This document shows positions 14,875 through 23,564 of a stretch of DNA of 64,000 nucleotides, piece by piece. Numbering within the stretch: the first letter of the stretch is position 1; each line of letters starts with the position of its first letter. This DNA is from Rhodobiaceae bacterium UBA7804 (GTDB taxonomy: Bacteria > Pseudomonadota > Alphaproteobacteria > Parvibaculales > Parvibaculaceae). A program made the translations under genes and the position numbers. The notes beneath the pieces were generated by a model. The model searched no databases. It had not been told where the DNA came from and worked only from the letters and a program-made list of their open reading frames with translations. The stretch spans positions 280,438 through 344,437 of the forward strand of contig DLCG01000009.1 of NCBI GenBank assembly GCA_002480495.1, in the 5' to 3' direction.

Positions 14875-16727
14875 TGGGACGCCTCCGCCATGTCTTTACG
14901 TACCGAAACCACCTGAAACATGCCCGCATGCATGTGATAGAGAAGATGGCAGTGAAAGGCCCAGTCGCCCTCTTCATCCGCCGTCACGTCGAAAGACATC
15001 TTCTCGCCGGGCTTGACCACGATGGTGTGCTTGCGAGGTTTGTGATTCCCCGCGCCCGTCACCAGCTCGAAGAACATGCCGTGCAGGTGAATGGGATGCG
15101 GCATCATCGTGTCGTTGACCATTGTCAGGCGCAGACGTTCGCCATAGTGAAAAATGATGGGCTCCGTCACCTCCGAAAACTTCTTACCGTCGAACGACCA
15201 CATATAGCGTTCCATGTTTCCGGTCAGATGCAGCTCCATCTCCCGGCCCGGCGCGCGCGTATCCGGATTGGGTGCCAAGCTTTCAAGATCCGTGTAGACG
15301 AGAACCCGGTGCGTCACATCTTCAAGGCCAACGCCCGGTTCACCCAGCCGGTTTTGCGGCTGCATCGCTGTGTTGGCAATGCCGGGTCCGGTAGGGTGGT
15401 TGTGCGCCTCCATCGCGCCCATGCCGTCTTTTTGCATGGCCCCGGCCGGGGCGCTTTCATGGCTCATCACCCCATGATCCATGGCGCCGTGCCCCATGGC
15501 GGAATGATCCATGGACCCGTGGTCCATTTCACCGCTCTTCTGACCGCCCGATTCGCCTTGGCCCATCGCGGCATGATCCATACCGCCATGACTCATTCCA
15601 CCATGTCCGGCCATGCCCATGTCCTTCATGGTCAAGAGCGGTCTGGGCCGCAGCGGCGGCACCTCCGCTTCCATGCCCGGACGCGGCGCGAGCGTCGCCC
15701 GCCCGTAACCGGACCGGTCGATGGATTCGCACATCAGCGTGTAGGCCCGATCCTTGCGGGGCGTGATGACAACGTCATAGGTTTCGGCCACGCCGATCTG
15801 AAACTCGTCCCGCTCCACCGGACGCACATTCTGCCCGTCCGCCTGCACGATGCTCAGCGGGAGGCCCGGAATGCGCACATTGAATATCGACATGGCCGAG
15901 GCATTGACGAAACGCAGCCGCACCCGCTCGCCCGGCTCGAACAACGCCGTCCAGTTATCGCCCGGCCCATGCCCGTTGACGAGGAGGGTATAGGTAGCCC
16001 CGGTTACGTCGGAAATGTCGGTCGGGCTCATGCGCATGTCGCCCCACATCAGGCGTTCCCTGATGGTCTCGCCAAATCCCATCCGGGACACATCACGCAT
16101 GAAATCACCGGCGGTACGCTCCTGAAAATTATAGACATCCGACATCTTTTTCAGTTTGGCGAAGACTCGGTGCGGCCCCTCAAACGTGTAGTCCGACAGC
16201 ACCACCACATATTCCCGGTCATAACCCACCGGATCGCTGCCAGCCGGGTCCACGACAAGCGGGCCATAGTGGCCGAGCTGCTCCTGCAACCCCGAATGGC
16301 TGTGATACCAGTAGGTGCCGGACTGGCGCACCGGAAACGTATATTCGAACGTTTCCCCCGCCTTGATCCCGGGGAACGTCACCCCCGGCACACCGTCCAT
16401 CTGGAAAGGCACCAGCATGCCGTGCCAGTGAATGGACGTGTCCTCGTCCAGATGATTGGTCACGCGCATGGTGACCTGCTCGCCTTCCTGCCAGCGCAAG
16501 AGAGGCGCGGGCAAGGTGCCGTTGACCGTGATCGCCTCGCCGGTGCGCCCGTCTATATTGATGGCGCTGCGGGCAATATCCAGATCGAACCGGTTGCCGG
16601 AAAGAGCGGTGATACCTGCCTCGGACAGAGAACGCGGCGAACGCGCCCAGGCCGGCAGGAGGCCGGAGGCAGCAAGCATGGCCGCGCCCGATGAAAACGA
16701 TTTCAGGAGGTGACGCCGTGTCAGCAT
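14871..16727 (-). CDS. copA: Periplasmic multicopper oxidase
   Basis: A 618-residue CopA/PcoA-type enzyme that oxidises Cu(I) and binds copper. Twin-arginine signal peptide (TRRHLLKSF). Copper ligands lie in HWH (100-102), HSH (142-144), HPIHLH (544-549) and the type-1 site HCH-x3-H-x4-M near 592-603. Between the second and third cupredoxin domains is a Met/His-rich insert made of MDH/MGH/MSH units (~365-425), a copper-binding feature of this family. It is translated between the DUF2231 gene (2-base gap) and copB (4-base overlap), under CsoR control. Confidence 0.95.
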   Translation of the reverse strand: MLTRRHLLKSFSSGAAMLAASGLLPAWARSPRSLSEAGITALSGNRFDLDIARSAINIDGRTGEAITVNGTLPAPLLRWQEGEQVTMRVTNHLDEDTSIHWHGMLVPFQMDGVPGVTFPGIKAGETFEYTFPVRQSGTYWYHSHSGLQEQLGHYGPLVVDPAGSDPVGYDREYVVVLSDYTFEGPHRVFAKLKKMSDVYNFQERTAGDFMRDVSRMGFGETIRERLMWGDMRMSPTDISDVTGATYTLLVNGHGPGDNWTALFEPGERVRLRFVNASAMSIFNVRIPGLPLSIVQADGQNVRPVERDEFQIGVAETYDVVITPRKDRAYTLMCESIDRSGYGRATLAPRPGMEAEVPPLRPRPLLTMKDMGMAGHGGMSHGGMDHAAMGQGESGGQKSGEMDHGSMDHSAMGHGAMDHGVMSHESAPAGAMQKDGMGAMEAHNHPTGPGIANTAMQPQNRLGEPGVGLEDVTHRVLVYTDLESLAPNPDTRAPGREMELHLTGNMERYMWSFDGKKFSEVTEPIIFHYGERLRLTMVNDTMMPHPIHLHGMFFELVTGAGNHKPRKHTIVVKPGEKMSFDVTADEEGDWAFHCHLLYHMHAGMFQVVSVRKDMAEASQ

Positions 16728-16729
16728 GT

Positions 16730-17443
16730 TCAGTGCTCTTCGTGAGAGTGGGGTGAATGGGTGTGCGCTGCCGGATAGGCGTAATGATCGGCGCCATAAA
16801 GCATGCGCCCACCCAGATAGCCGTTGAGACCGGCAAGAACGGCCAGGACGAAAAGTCCGGTCCGGTAAAGGCTCGGCCCGGATTGCTCACGCCAGTGCCG
16901 CTCGCCAAGCCAGAGAACGGCAAGCGCGAGGATGGCAACGGCCGTGCCGTTCCAGCGGTGAAAGGCAAGAAGCGGCCCGTCGCTGCTCACGGAGAATCCG
17001 GCGAAGAACCAGCCCAGGACCACCGTGCCCACGGCGGAGACGGTCCCTGCCCAAAGCATGAAACGCGCCGCATTGGGCAAAAGGGCGGCCCGGTAACGGA
17101 ATCGCAACGCCTCGGCCAGCGCCGCGCCCATCAACAACCCGATCGGAAAGTTCGTGGCCGCAGGATGAAGCTTGCCGATCCAGCTTAGAAAACGCTCGAA
17201 GCCGGTATCGGCCCAGCCTGCATGGGCGCTGTGATCGTGCCCGCCCTGTTCTTGCATCCGTGCATGCGAATCCGTGTTATCCGGTGCTCGCGCGCTGTGC
17301 CGGTCTTGCGCTGGCATATGCATTTCCGCTTGATCCGACGGCATCTCATGTACTTCGTCACCATGCGCATAGGCGCTGCCCGTTATGGCGAACACCAGAA
17401 AAAGGCCCGCCGTGACGGAAAAAATGGAGAATCTGTGAATCAT
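16730..17443 (-). CDS. DUF2231-like membrane protein with His-rich periplasmic region
   Basis: About 237 residues. A signal peptide and a His/Met/Asp-rich N-terminal stretch (~20-75, likely metal binding) are followed by four transmembrane segments, with HPAATNFPIGLLMGAALAEAL typical of DUF2231 proteins, and a His-rich tail (HTHSPHSHEEH). The start at 17443 gives a proper signal peptide; an upstream in-frame codon at 17473 adds ten unlikely residues. It lies directly before copA and often accompanies CopA/CopB in other copper clusters. Confidence 0.8.
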   Translation of the reverse strand: MIHRFSIFSVTAGLFLVFAITGSAYAHGDEVHEMPSDQAEMHMPAQDRHSARAPDNTDSHARMQEQGGHDHSAHAGWADTGFERFLSWIGKLHPAATNFPIGLLMGAALAEALRFRYRAALLPNAARFMLWAGTVSAVGTVVLGWFFAGFSVSSDGPLLAFHRWNGTAVAILALAVLWLGERHWREQSGPSLYRTGLFVLAVLAGLNGYLGGRMLYGADHYAYPAAHTHSPHSHEEH

Positions 17444-17511
17444 TTCATCTCTTCCGTTTTGAATGAGCAACATGCCGCCTCAAGAAGGCAGCCCTCAATC
17501 AAACAAAAGAG

Positions 17512-17955
17512 CTAAATCAAAAGAAGATTGTGCAGGCCGACCGGCGTTGCCCCAACAAGGGGTGGCCCGGTTTGCACCATAGCTGGCATGTGCTGCCAGA
17601 GCAGCGAGGACGGCCAGGCAACCGGCACAGCGCGCGCAGCAAGGCTCGGTGACATTTCAAACGGGGAAAAAGCCCTTGCCGCTGTCAGCGCGCTCGCACG
17701 CAAATCTGTAGAGTTGCAGCATTTGACCAGCTCGTGGCCATCTTCCTGTGCGTTTGCGGTTTCGTGTCCGTGGGAAGCAGGTGCCACCGCATCATAAGCA
17801 CGCTCCTGATGCGCGTGCCCGGACATAACGTGTCCTGCCAGCGCCGCATGGGCTGCGCCGCCGAGAGGAAAACATGCACCAAAGGCGCCCGTGCCCCAAA
17901 CAAGGGCCAGCATAAATACTGCCACAAAGCTGACGACCGGGTTTCTGTGTGCCAT
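17512..17955 (-). CDS. Secreted His-containing protein, first gene of the copper operon
   Basis: A 147-residue protein with a signal peptide (cleavage ~26), a His-rich patch (GHVMSGHAHQERAY) and a CC pair. No family recognised; the composition and position suggest periplasmic copper handling. It is the first gene after the CsoR-controlled promoter, divergent from csoR. Confidence 0.65.
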   Translation of the reverse strand: MAHRNPVVSFVAVFMLALVWGTGAFGACFPLGGAAHAALAGHVMSGHAHQERAYDAVAPASHGHETANAQEDGHELVKCCNSTDLRASALTAARAFSPFEMSPSLAARAVPVAWPSSLLWQHMPAMVQTGPPLVGATPVGLHNLLLI

Positions 17956-17986
17956 ATTCCGCTCACTTAAACTTAACCTTTTTCTT

Positions 17987-18003
17987 ATACCCCTATGGAG
18001 TAT
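17987..18003. promoter_or_regulatory. CsoR-type operator overlapping the csoR ribosome-binding site
   Basis: ATACCCCTATGGAGTAT is a 17-bp pseudo-palindrome (ATACYCC-N3-GGRGTAT) like CsoR operators. On the minus strand it sits between TTGACG (18010-18005) and TATAAG, so it covers the promoter of the copper operon. On the plus strand it contains the GGAG used by csoR. Confidence 0.6.
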
Positions 18004-18009
18004 CCGTCA

Positions 18010-18282
18010 ATGGAGGTTGCCACGCGCACGACTGTAAACCGTCTGAAACGGATCGAAGGCCAGGTCCGGGGCGTCACCCGGATGCTGGAAGAGGACCGGT
18101 ATTGCATAGACATTCTCCGGCAAATCCAGGCGGTCAAGGCTGCCTTGCAAAAAGTGGAAAGCGAAGTGCTGAAGCAGCACACCGGTCACTGCGTCGAACA
18201 CGCCATCAAGAGCGGCTCGGCGAAAGAGCAACGAGAGAAGTTCGCGGAACTTATCGATCTATTCGAGCAGATCCGGAAATGA
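18010..18282 (+). CDS. csoR: CsoR-family copper-sensing repressor
   Basis: A 90-residue all-helical DUF156 protein with the CsoR copper ligands at the exact family spacing: Cys 32, His 57 and Cys 61. Copper binding releases the repressor from DNA. The ATG at 18010 is preferred because GGAG lies nine bases upstream; the ATG at 17995 falls inside the operator and has no ribosome-binding site. It is divergent from the copper operon with an operator between, which fits repression of the operon and of itself. Confidence 0.9.
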   Translation: MEVATRTTVNRLKRIEGQVRGVTRMLEEDRYCIDILRQIQAVKAALQKVESEVLKQHTGHCVEHAIKSGSAKEQREKFAELIDLFEQIRK

Positions 18283-18291
18283 CGGAGTAAC

Positions 18292-19410
18292 ATGGCACGC
18301 TTGCGGGGAAAGACAGTGTTTTTGGGGGACGTTGCGCAAAACCGCGACAACAATCTCAATCTGCTCCGCTTTCTCGCCGCCGCTACCGTCGCGCTTTCCC
18401 ATAGCTTCTTACTTGTCACGGGCGATCCGGAAAGCCGCCCGCTCATGAAGGCGACAGGCTTTTCCATCGGCTATCACGCCGTTGACATCTTTTTTGTCAT
18501 CAGCGGATTTCTGGTCACGCAAAGTTGGATGCGCCGGAGTTCGTTACTGGATTTTACCGTGGCCCGCGCCTTGCGCATCTACCCGGCTCTTGCCGTATGC
18601 GTGATGCTGACCGCTCTTGTGCTGCTGCCGCCATTGAGCAATACGTCCGCTGCAGGCTACTTCTCGTCTTTCGAGACCTTTTCCTATGTTATCCTGACCG
18701 CCAGCCTTGTCTCGCCGGATGGCACATTGCCCGGTACGTTCCTTACGACGCCGGTTGCCAATGAGGTCAACGGCTCCCTTTGGACACTCAGATACGAAGT
18801 GCTGTGCTACGCGGCTCTCGCCTTTTTGGGTATGAGCGGTATCCTCGCGCGGCGCAAATGGCTGATCCGCACGGCATTTGTGATCGGCCTGCCCCTCGCC
18901 GCTCTGTCTCTTTTCCCCATCGCCTATGCCGATGACACGATCCTCGGCCACTTCGTGCGGTTTGGCCTGTGCTTCGGGCTGGGCGTGCTGGCCTATGAAT
19001 ACCGCGCGCAAATCCCGCTTCATTGGGGGGGTGTCGTGTTTTTGTTCCTGCTCACCGTGGCCATGCGGCCTTACGCTGTTTTTCCGCTGAGCTTCTACCT
19101 TCTCACCGCCTACAGCGCATTCTGGCTGGCTTATATTCCCAGCGGCCGGATCAGGCGCTTCAACAACGCCGGGGACTATTCCTACGGCCTTTATATTTAC
19201 GCCTATCCGCTTCAGCAGGTTCTTGTGCTAACTATACCAGGCTTGATGCCACTCCAACTCTTCGCTGTCACAGTGGCAACGACCCTCCCTGCCGCGATTC
19301 TTTCATGGTATTTCATTGAAAAACCTGCCTTGGCAAAAAAAGAAAATGTTTCGGCGTGGCTGAAGCGCTTTGGCGGGCAGCTGGTCCCGGGCAACCGCAC
19401 ACACCTATAG
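18292..19410 (+). CDS. Acyltransferase family 3 membrane protein (OafA/YrhL-like)
   Basis: A 372-residue protein with about ten transmembrane segments. The N-terminal NNLNLLRFLAAATVALSHSFLL and DIFFVISGFLVTQ are the family signature, with the catalytic His in ALSHS. Such enzymes acetylate sugars of surface polysaccharides. It begins 9 bases after csoR, so it probably shares its transcript and copper response. Its link to copper resistance is unclear. Confidence 0.85.
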   Translation: MARLRGKTVFLGDVAQNRDNNLNLLRFLAAATVALSHSFLLVTGDPESRPLMKATGFSIGYHAVDIFFVISGFLVTQSWMRRSSLLDFTVARALRIYPALAVCVMLTALVLLPPLSNTSAAGYFSSFETFSYVILTASLVSPDGTLPGTFLTTPVANEVNGSLWTLRYEVLCYAALAFLGMSGILARRKWLIRTAFVIGLPLAALSLFPIAYADDTILGHFVRFGLCFGLGVLAYEYRAQIPLHWGGVVFLFLLTVAMRPYAVFPLSFYLLTAYSAFWLAYIPSGRIRRFNNAGDYSYGLYIYAYPLQQVLVLTIPGLMPLQLFAVTVATTLPAAILSWYFIEKPALAKKENVSAWLKRFGGQLVPGNRTHL

Positions 19411-19593
19411 ATCGGCGATATCAGTCAGTGGTGTGCGTGAAATAAGCCTGCGGCATCACGCGAATGTGCGGAACCCGGCCAACGAATACGGCTTGACCTT
19501 CCTCCTGCGAGAAGGTTTAGACTCGAATAATCAAAGTGTGATCGTTCCTTTCCTTAGGGACGGTTCTGCGCCTAGCTGATTGGAAATGGAGCC

Positions 19594-19965
19594 ATGCTTC
19601 GCACCGGCAACACTTTCTCATTGTTGCGTGTGCTGGCAATTGCCGCGGCAATCGCCTTTTTCCCGTCTGCCATTTCAGCCAATCCGTTGCCATCCTGTGT
19701 GGATCACGCCGGTATGAAGAGCCATGCAGCGCCCCAACCAGCAGGTACGCTGGATACGGAATGGCCGGGAGATTCAGCCAAACGGACGTTGAGCTGCTGT
19801 TTTGCCGCCAGTTATTGTCATGCATGGATTGAAACGCCGGGCAAATACTTTTGCCCGGATACCACGCAGGAAGGCCTGATATACTTCTCCGAGCTCCCCG
19901 CATCGTTTGCGTATGAGCCTGCTGCGCCGCCTCCCAAGCGCTTCTCCCCATCCATTCGTACTTGA
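19594..19965 (+). CDS. Small secreted protein, unknown function
   Basis: A 123-residue protein with a signal peptide (cleavage after ISA, ~28). The mature part has several Cys (including SCCFAASYCHAW) and a Pro-rich tail. No family recognised. It lies between the acyltransferase and a Met/His/Cys-rich protein, so a periplasmic metal role is possible. Confidence 0.5.
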   Translation: MLRTGNTFSLLRVLAIAAAIAFFPSAISANPLPSCVDHAGMKSHAAPQPAGTLDTEWPGDSAKRTLSCCFAASYCHAWIETPGKYFCPDTTQEGLIYFSELPASFAYEPAAPPPKRFSPSIRT

Positions 19966-20031
19966 TTTTCAATGGAAACACTCGGTAGCCGTGCGCATTA
20001 CATGCGCATGCATCCTTAGTGGAGAAGACTT

Positions 20032-20340
20032 ATGACAACCAAGACAGAGAGTTCGTCCTTTGTGACGGGCGCATTTTTCATCGCGGCAATCTTGCTATCT
20101 GCCCCGGCGTTTGCGGACATGGGGGCGGAGCATGGCACGGATGGCGCCTCCGGCAGCCATGGCATGTCACAGCAGGACGATATGGGCGCGGAGGATCATA
20201 TGCGTATGATGAATGACCATGCGCAAATGCCGTGCTGTGACGAGAAGACACAAATGCCGTGCTGTGACGAGAAGACACAAATGCCGATGCGGGCGGACGA
20301 AGACCGCACACCGCCGAAATCCAATTATAACAAGAAGTAA
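20032..20340 (+). CDS. Small Met/His/Cys-rich periplasmic protein with tandem repeat
   Basis: A 102-residue protein with a signal peptide (cleavage after AFA, ~29) and a mature part full of Met, His, Asp and CC pairs (MRMMNDHAQMPCCDEKTQMP). The metal-binding look fits copper sequestration. A 27-base unit is present twice in tandem (20224-20250 and 20251-20277), giving two QMPCCDEKT peptides and the start of a third. Confidence 0.7.
   Translation: MTTKTESSSFVTGAFFIAAILLSAPAFADMGAEHGTDGASGSHGMSQQDDMGAEDHMRMMNDHAQMPCCDEKTQMPCCDEKTQMPMRADEDRTPPKSNYNKK
20224..20277 (+). repeat. 27-bp tandem repeat inside a metal-binding protein gene
   Basis: Two identical 27-base units in frame, followed by nine bases of a third. 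The length keeps the frame, so slippage would change the number of CC motifs without breaking the protein. Confidence 0.9.
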
Positions 20341-20646
20341 CGCGGGTCCTGCGGCGTCCTCCCAGGGGTCAGTCCCTGGGAGGACGTGAGCGCCTCATGC
20401 AGGTATTCATGGGGTTGGCGTTCCCGCTAAAAATGGTTACAGACTTCACGATTCCGCTGGACGCGTTGACGCCAGCCCACGGATACGTTCCGTGATGCAA
20501 GGTATCGGACATTCGTTGTTGACATTGGCGCGGTTTCTTGCCCCTGCTCCTTCCTTCGGCGCCGGAGCGGCATCCTGTTCCGAAAGTGGTTATTCGACCC
20601 ATACAGCCCATTCGACATCGCTGGACCGGGCCGGCGGAGGGATTTG
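20341..20646. other. Intergenic stretch with a hairpin
   Basis: No convincing gene. A 12-bp stem (GTCCTCCCAGGG / CCCTGGGAGGAC, 20356-20385) follows the Met/His/Cys-rich gene and could be a terminator, although no T-run follows. I see nothing else in the remainder. Confidence 0.5.
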
Positions 20647-20935
20647 ATGATCCGCTGTCTTCTATATCCGCTGCTTGCCTTAGCGCTGCTGGTCACGCCC
20701 GGCACGTTTTGCGGATATGAGCATGCCCGCCGCCAAAGCAGACCTAGGTTCAGTGGCGGCGCCCGACGCCGGTGAAGCGAGTGCTACCGCAGAAGAGAAA
20801 GTTTCCACGGACGAAATGCTCGACTGCGACACTTGCAGCGTCTGCGCAGAAAACGGTGCTTGCACGGCAGATAAAAGTGATGCGGCCTGCGACAAGACTT
20901 GCCGCACAGCCTGCATCACCGGATTGTGCTCATAA
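20647..20935 (+). pseudogene. Cys-rich secreted protein gene with a frameshift
   Basis: The frame starting at ATG 20647 encodes a signal peptide (MIRCLLYPLLALALLVTP). The mature part continues in another frame as ARFADMSMPAAKA, then an acidic stretch and a Cys-rich end (CDTCSVCAENGAC ... CRTACITGLCS). A single-base shift near 20695-20710 would join them into one ~95-residue protein of plausible metal-binding type. It is either a real lesion or a sequencing error. Confidence 0.55.
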
Positions 20936-21125
20936 AGAGTGTGCTGCGGATAGTAACTGGTCCATTCAGGCGGGAAGATTGGCTAAAGGACCTGCTCTGG
21001 CCTCGGGTAGCGCAGCGCTCCGCCGCTTGCTGGTATGTATTCAAAACCGAGCTTGCACGCCTCCAGGATCGCGCATTAGGCCAGTTCCTCCGGGCTTTAA
21101 CCAATATGGCCTCCCCGCGTTTTCT

Positions 21126-21404
21126 CTAGCCTCTTGCATGAAAAAAGTTGCAAAGGGGCACGAAAACGAGGGCGATGTACCAACCGTAGAGATAAGCGCC
21201 GATCAACCCGAAAAAGAACCCCTGCACCGTTAGCCATTCAAAACCGGGAAGAAGCGGCGCCCAAGCCTCATACATCCGCATCGGTTCCGGCGCGATAAGG
21301 CCGAAGGCGACGCACAAAAGATAGCTAATGAGTAGAAACAAGGACAAGCTGTGCCCGACAGGCAAAATGCGAAATCGTTTTTCTATTTCTGACGTTTCTG
21401 TCAT
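21126..21404 (-). CDS. DUF5676-like two-helix membrane protein
   Basis: A 92-residue protein with two transmembrane segments and the pattern LLPGFEWLTVQGFFFGLIGAYLYGWYIALVFVPLCNFF, split here as LLPGFEWLT and YGWYIALVFVPL. This resembles DUF5676, which often accompanies heavy-metal genes. Function unknown. It is on the strand opposite to its neighbours. Confidence 0.6.
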   Translation of the reverse strand: MTETSEIEKRFRILPVGHSLSLFLLISYLLCVAFGLIAPEPMRMYEAWAPLLPGFEWLTVQGFFFGLIGAYLYGWYIALVFVPLCNFFHARG

Positions 21405-21657
21405 GGCATCCTCTGGTTCTTTATCAGCCCATCGGCTGCTTTCGCTTTGAAAAAGCGTGAACCGATAGCTGCTGATTGTCCAGACTGCAATCCCGGTGAA
21501 CGGTCATTTAATTTGTCCCTAAGCGGATCAAATGGAAAAAACACTGCAGAAACAGCACCGTTTGACATAGAACAAACCCGTTCTCCTTGCGTCGAAATAC
21601 TGGCCGATTCATGCAGGAGTGAGGCTGGCCGCTCAAGCATGGCAAACGGAGGAAAAA

Positions 21658-22977
21658 ATGGATAACGAAGACCGCTCTCCCAAATACGCAGAAAGCAGTT
21701 TGACGCTCGCCGGCGCCGTCATGCTGGGAACGGGCGTGATGATCGGCGCGGGTATTTTTTCACTGACCGGGCAGATGGCCGAACTTTCGGGCTCTTTGTT
21801 TCCCATTGCCTTCCTTTCTGCCGCTATCGTCGTTTCCTTCAGCGCTTATTCCTACGTGAAAATGTCCGCCTCTTATCCCTCGGCAGGCGGCATCGCGATG
21901 TATTTGCACAAAGCCTACGGAGATAAACTCCCCACGGCCTTCAATGCCCTGCTGATGTATTTTTCCATGGTCATCGCGCAGAGTTTTCTGGCCCGCACAT
22001 TCGGTGCCTACACGCTACAGCTTTTCGATATGCCCGATAACAGCATTTGGGTGCCGGTCCTCGGTGTAGCGCTTCTGATTGCGGCTTTCCTGATCAACCT
22101 GTCAAAGAACCAGATCGTCGAAGCCGTCGCTTCATTCATTGGCATACTCAAGCTTGCCGGCATCGTGCTCTTCGGCGCGGTCGGCGTATGGCTGGCGGAG
22201 GATATTCATGCGGACTTCACTCAGGCGGACTCCCGTGTCTCATGGGAGGGGTTTCTGGCAGCTACCGCGCTTGGGATTCTTGCCTTTAAAGGCTTTACAA
22301 CCATCACGAATAGCGGCTCGGAGCTCACCGAACCCCACAAGAATGTGGGGCGGGCGATCCTGATCTCTATTGCCTTATGCGTCGTGATTTATGCGCTGGT
22401 CGGTTTTGCCGTGGCAAGCAATCTGTCGATCGATCAAATTATAGAAACGAAAAACTATTCACTTGCTGCCGCTGCTCGCCCGGCGCTCGGCGATCTCGGT
22501 CTCTGGTTCACCGTCATTCTGGCCATGGCGGCAACGGCTGGCGGTATTATCGCCAGCATCTTTGCGGTGTCGCGCATGCTTGCCATGCTTACGCAAATGC
22601 GTCTGGTCGCTCATAGCCATTTCGGCATGCCTGGCAGCATCCAGAAACACACTCTCGTTTACACGGTAGTTCTGGGCATTTTTCTCACCGCTTTCTTCGA
22701 TCTCACCCGGATTGCGGCGCTGGGGATCATCTTCTATCTGATCATGGATATCGCTGTGCATTGGGGCATCCTGAGATATTTGCGCAAGGAAATTGGCGCA
22801 AATGCCGTGATCCTAGTGTCTGCCATCCTGCTCGATCTGGCCGTTCTCGGCGGCTTTGTCTGGGTTAAAATTGGAACCGATGTCACAGTGATCGGTGTTG
22901 CCTTGGGCGCGATGGCGGTGATCTTTGTTTCCGAAACCATATTTTTGAAGCGCCGCAAAGCGGATGGGTCTCGTTAA
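21658..22977 (+). CDS. APC-family amino-acid permease
   Basis: A 439-residue transporter with about 12 transmembrane segments. The N-terminal GTGVMIGAGIFSLTGQMAELSG is the family's substrate-binding helix, and GFTTITNSGSELTEPHKNVGRAI the conserved loop. It probably exchanges or imports amino acids or amines. The start at 21658 has GGAGG seven bases upstream; an upstream frame adds 13 unlikely residues. Its presence in a copper module is unexplained. Confidence 0.85.
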   Translation: MDNEDRSPKYAESSLTLAGAVMLGTGVMIGAGIFSLTGQMAELSGSLFPIAFLSAAIVVSFSAYSYVKMSASYPSAGGIAMYLHKAYGDKLPTAFNALLMYFSMVIAQSFLARTFGAYTLQLFDMPDNSIWVPVLGVALLIAAFLINLSKNQIVEAVASFIGILKLAGIVLFGAVGVWLAEDIHADFTQADSRVSWEGFLAATALGILAFKGFTTITNSGSELTEPHKNVGRAILISIALCVVIYALVGFAVASNLSIDQIIETKNYSLAAAARPALGDLGLWFTVILAMAATAGGIIASIFAVSRMLAMLTQMRLVAHSHFGMPGSIQKHTLVYTVVLGIFLTAFFDLTRIAALGIIFYLIMDIAVHWGILRYLRKEIGANAVILVSAILLDLAVLGGFVWVKIGTDVTVIGVALGAMAVIFVSETIFLKRRKADGSR

Positions 22978-23533
22978 CCGAAGCCCAGCACAAAACGGGT
23001 GCTGCCCGTTCCGGAGGAAGGCGGATTTGCGATGATGCAAGAATGCACAGCAGGCGCTTTGTCCTGGCATGCTGGGTTGCTTATTCATCTTGCTAATGGA
23101 AGATATTGCCCTGATCGATCTTCTAGCTTTTACCAGATGGCTAGCGGGCAAGGTCAGCCTGCATGGAGCAAAACGGGATCATATCACCGCATGGCATGTT
23201 TTCGTTGGGCTAGGTCGGCGGAGGCTAGAATGTTCCCATGATCCGTTGTCTTATATATCCGCTGCATTTCTTGGCGTTGAAGTTTTTTTGAGGATCAAAT
23301 CTCCAACTTGTTGACCGTTCCGTGATTGTTTTGACCAACAAGGTTACTGAATGAAGGTGGATCGGTTGACGCTTCGACAGTCGATCTAAAGTTTCGCACT
23401 TCAACGCGCGAAACAATCATATTTTCGTCTCCTTACGGATTATACCGCTATGATGCCAGTATTTATCCTGCGATAGAAGAGAGTTTGCGGCGTATGGACG
23501 CTAGGTGTCTCCACACGTTCGCGAAGAAAATAA
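22978..23533. other. Degenerate stretch with a relic of the Cys-rich protein leader
   Basis: No intact gene. At 23238 is a diverged copy of the signal-peptide start seen at 20647 (MIRCLIYPL), preceded as there by CGGCGGAGG, but it stops after 17 codons. The two copies flank the DUF5676 and APC genes. I see nothing else recognisable before the terminator at 23534. Confidence 0.5.
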
Positions 23534-23560
23534 AAGGACCGGGATTGTCTCCCGGTCCTT
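23534..23560 (-). terminator. Terminator of the ParB-like gene
   Basis: An 11-bp stem (AAGGACCGGGA / TCCCGGTCCTT) with a 5-base loop, followed on the minus strand by TTATTTTC, four bases after the ParB stop codon. Confidence 0.85.
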
Positions 23561-23564
23561 GAGT

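Noticed and set aside
14862..16694. 610-codon open frame antisense to copA
   Set aside because: It mirrors copA in high-GC DNA, has no family motifs, and copA has full copper-ligand conservation on the other strand.
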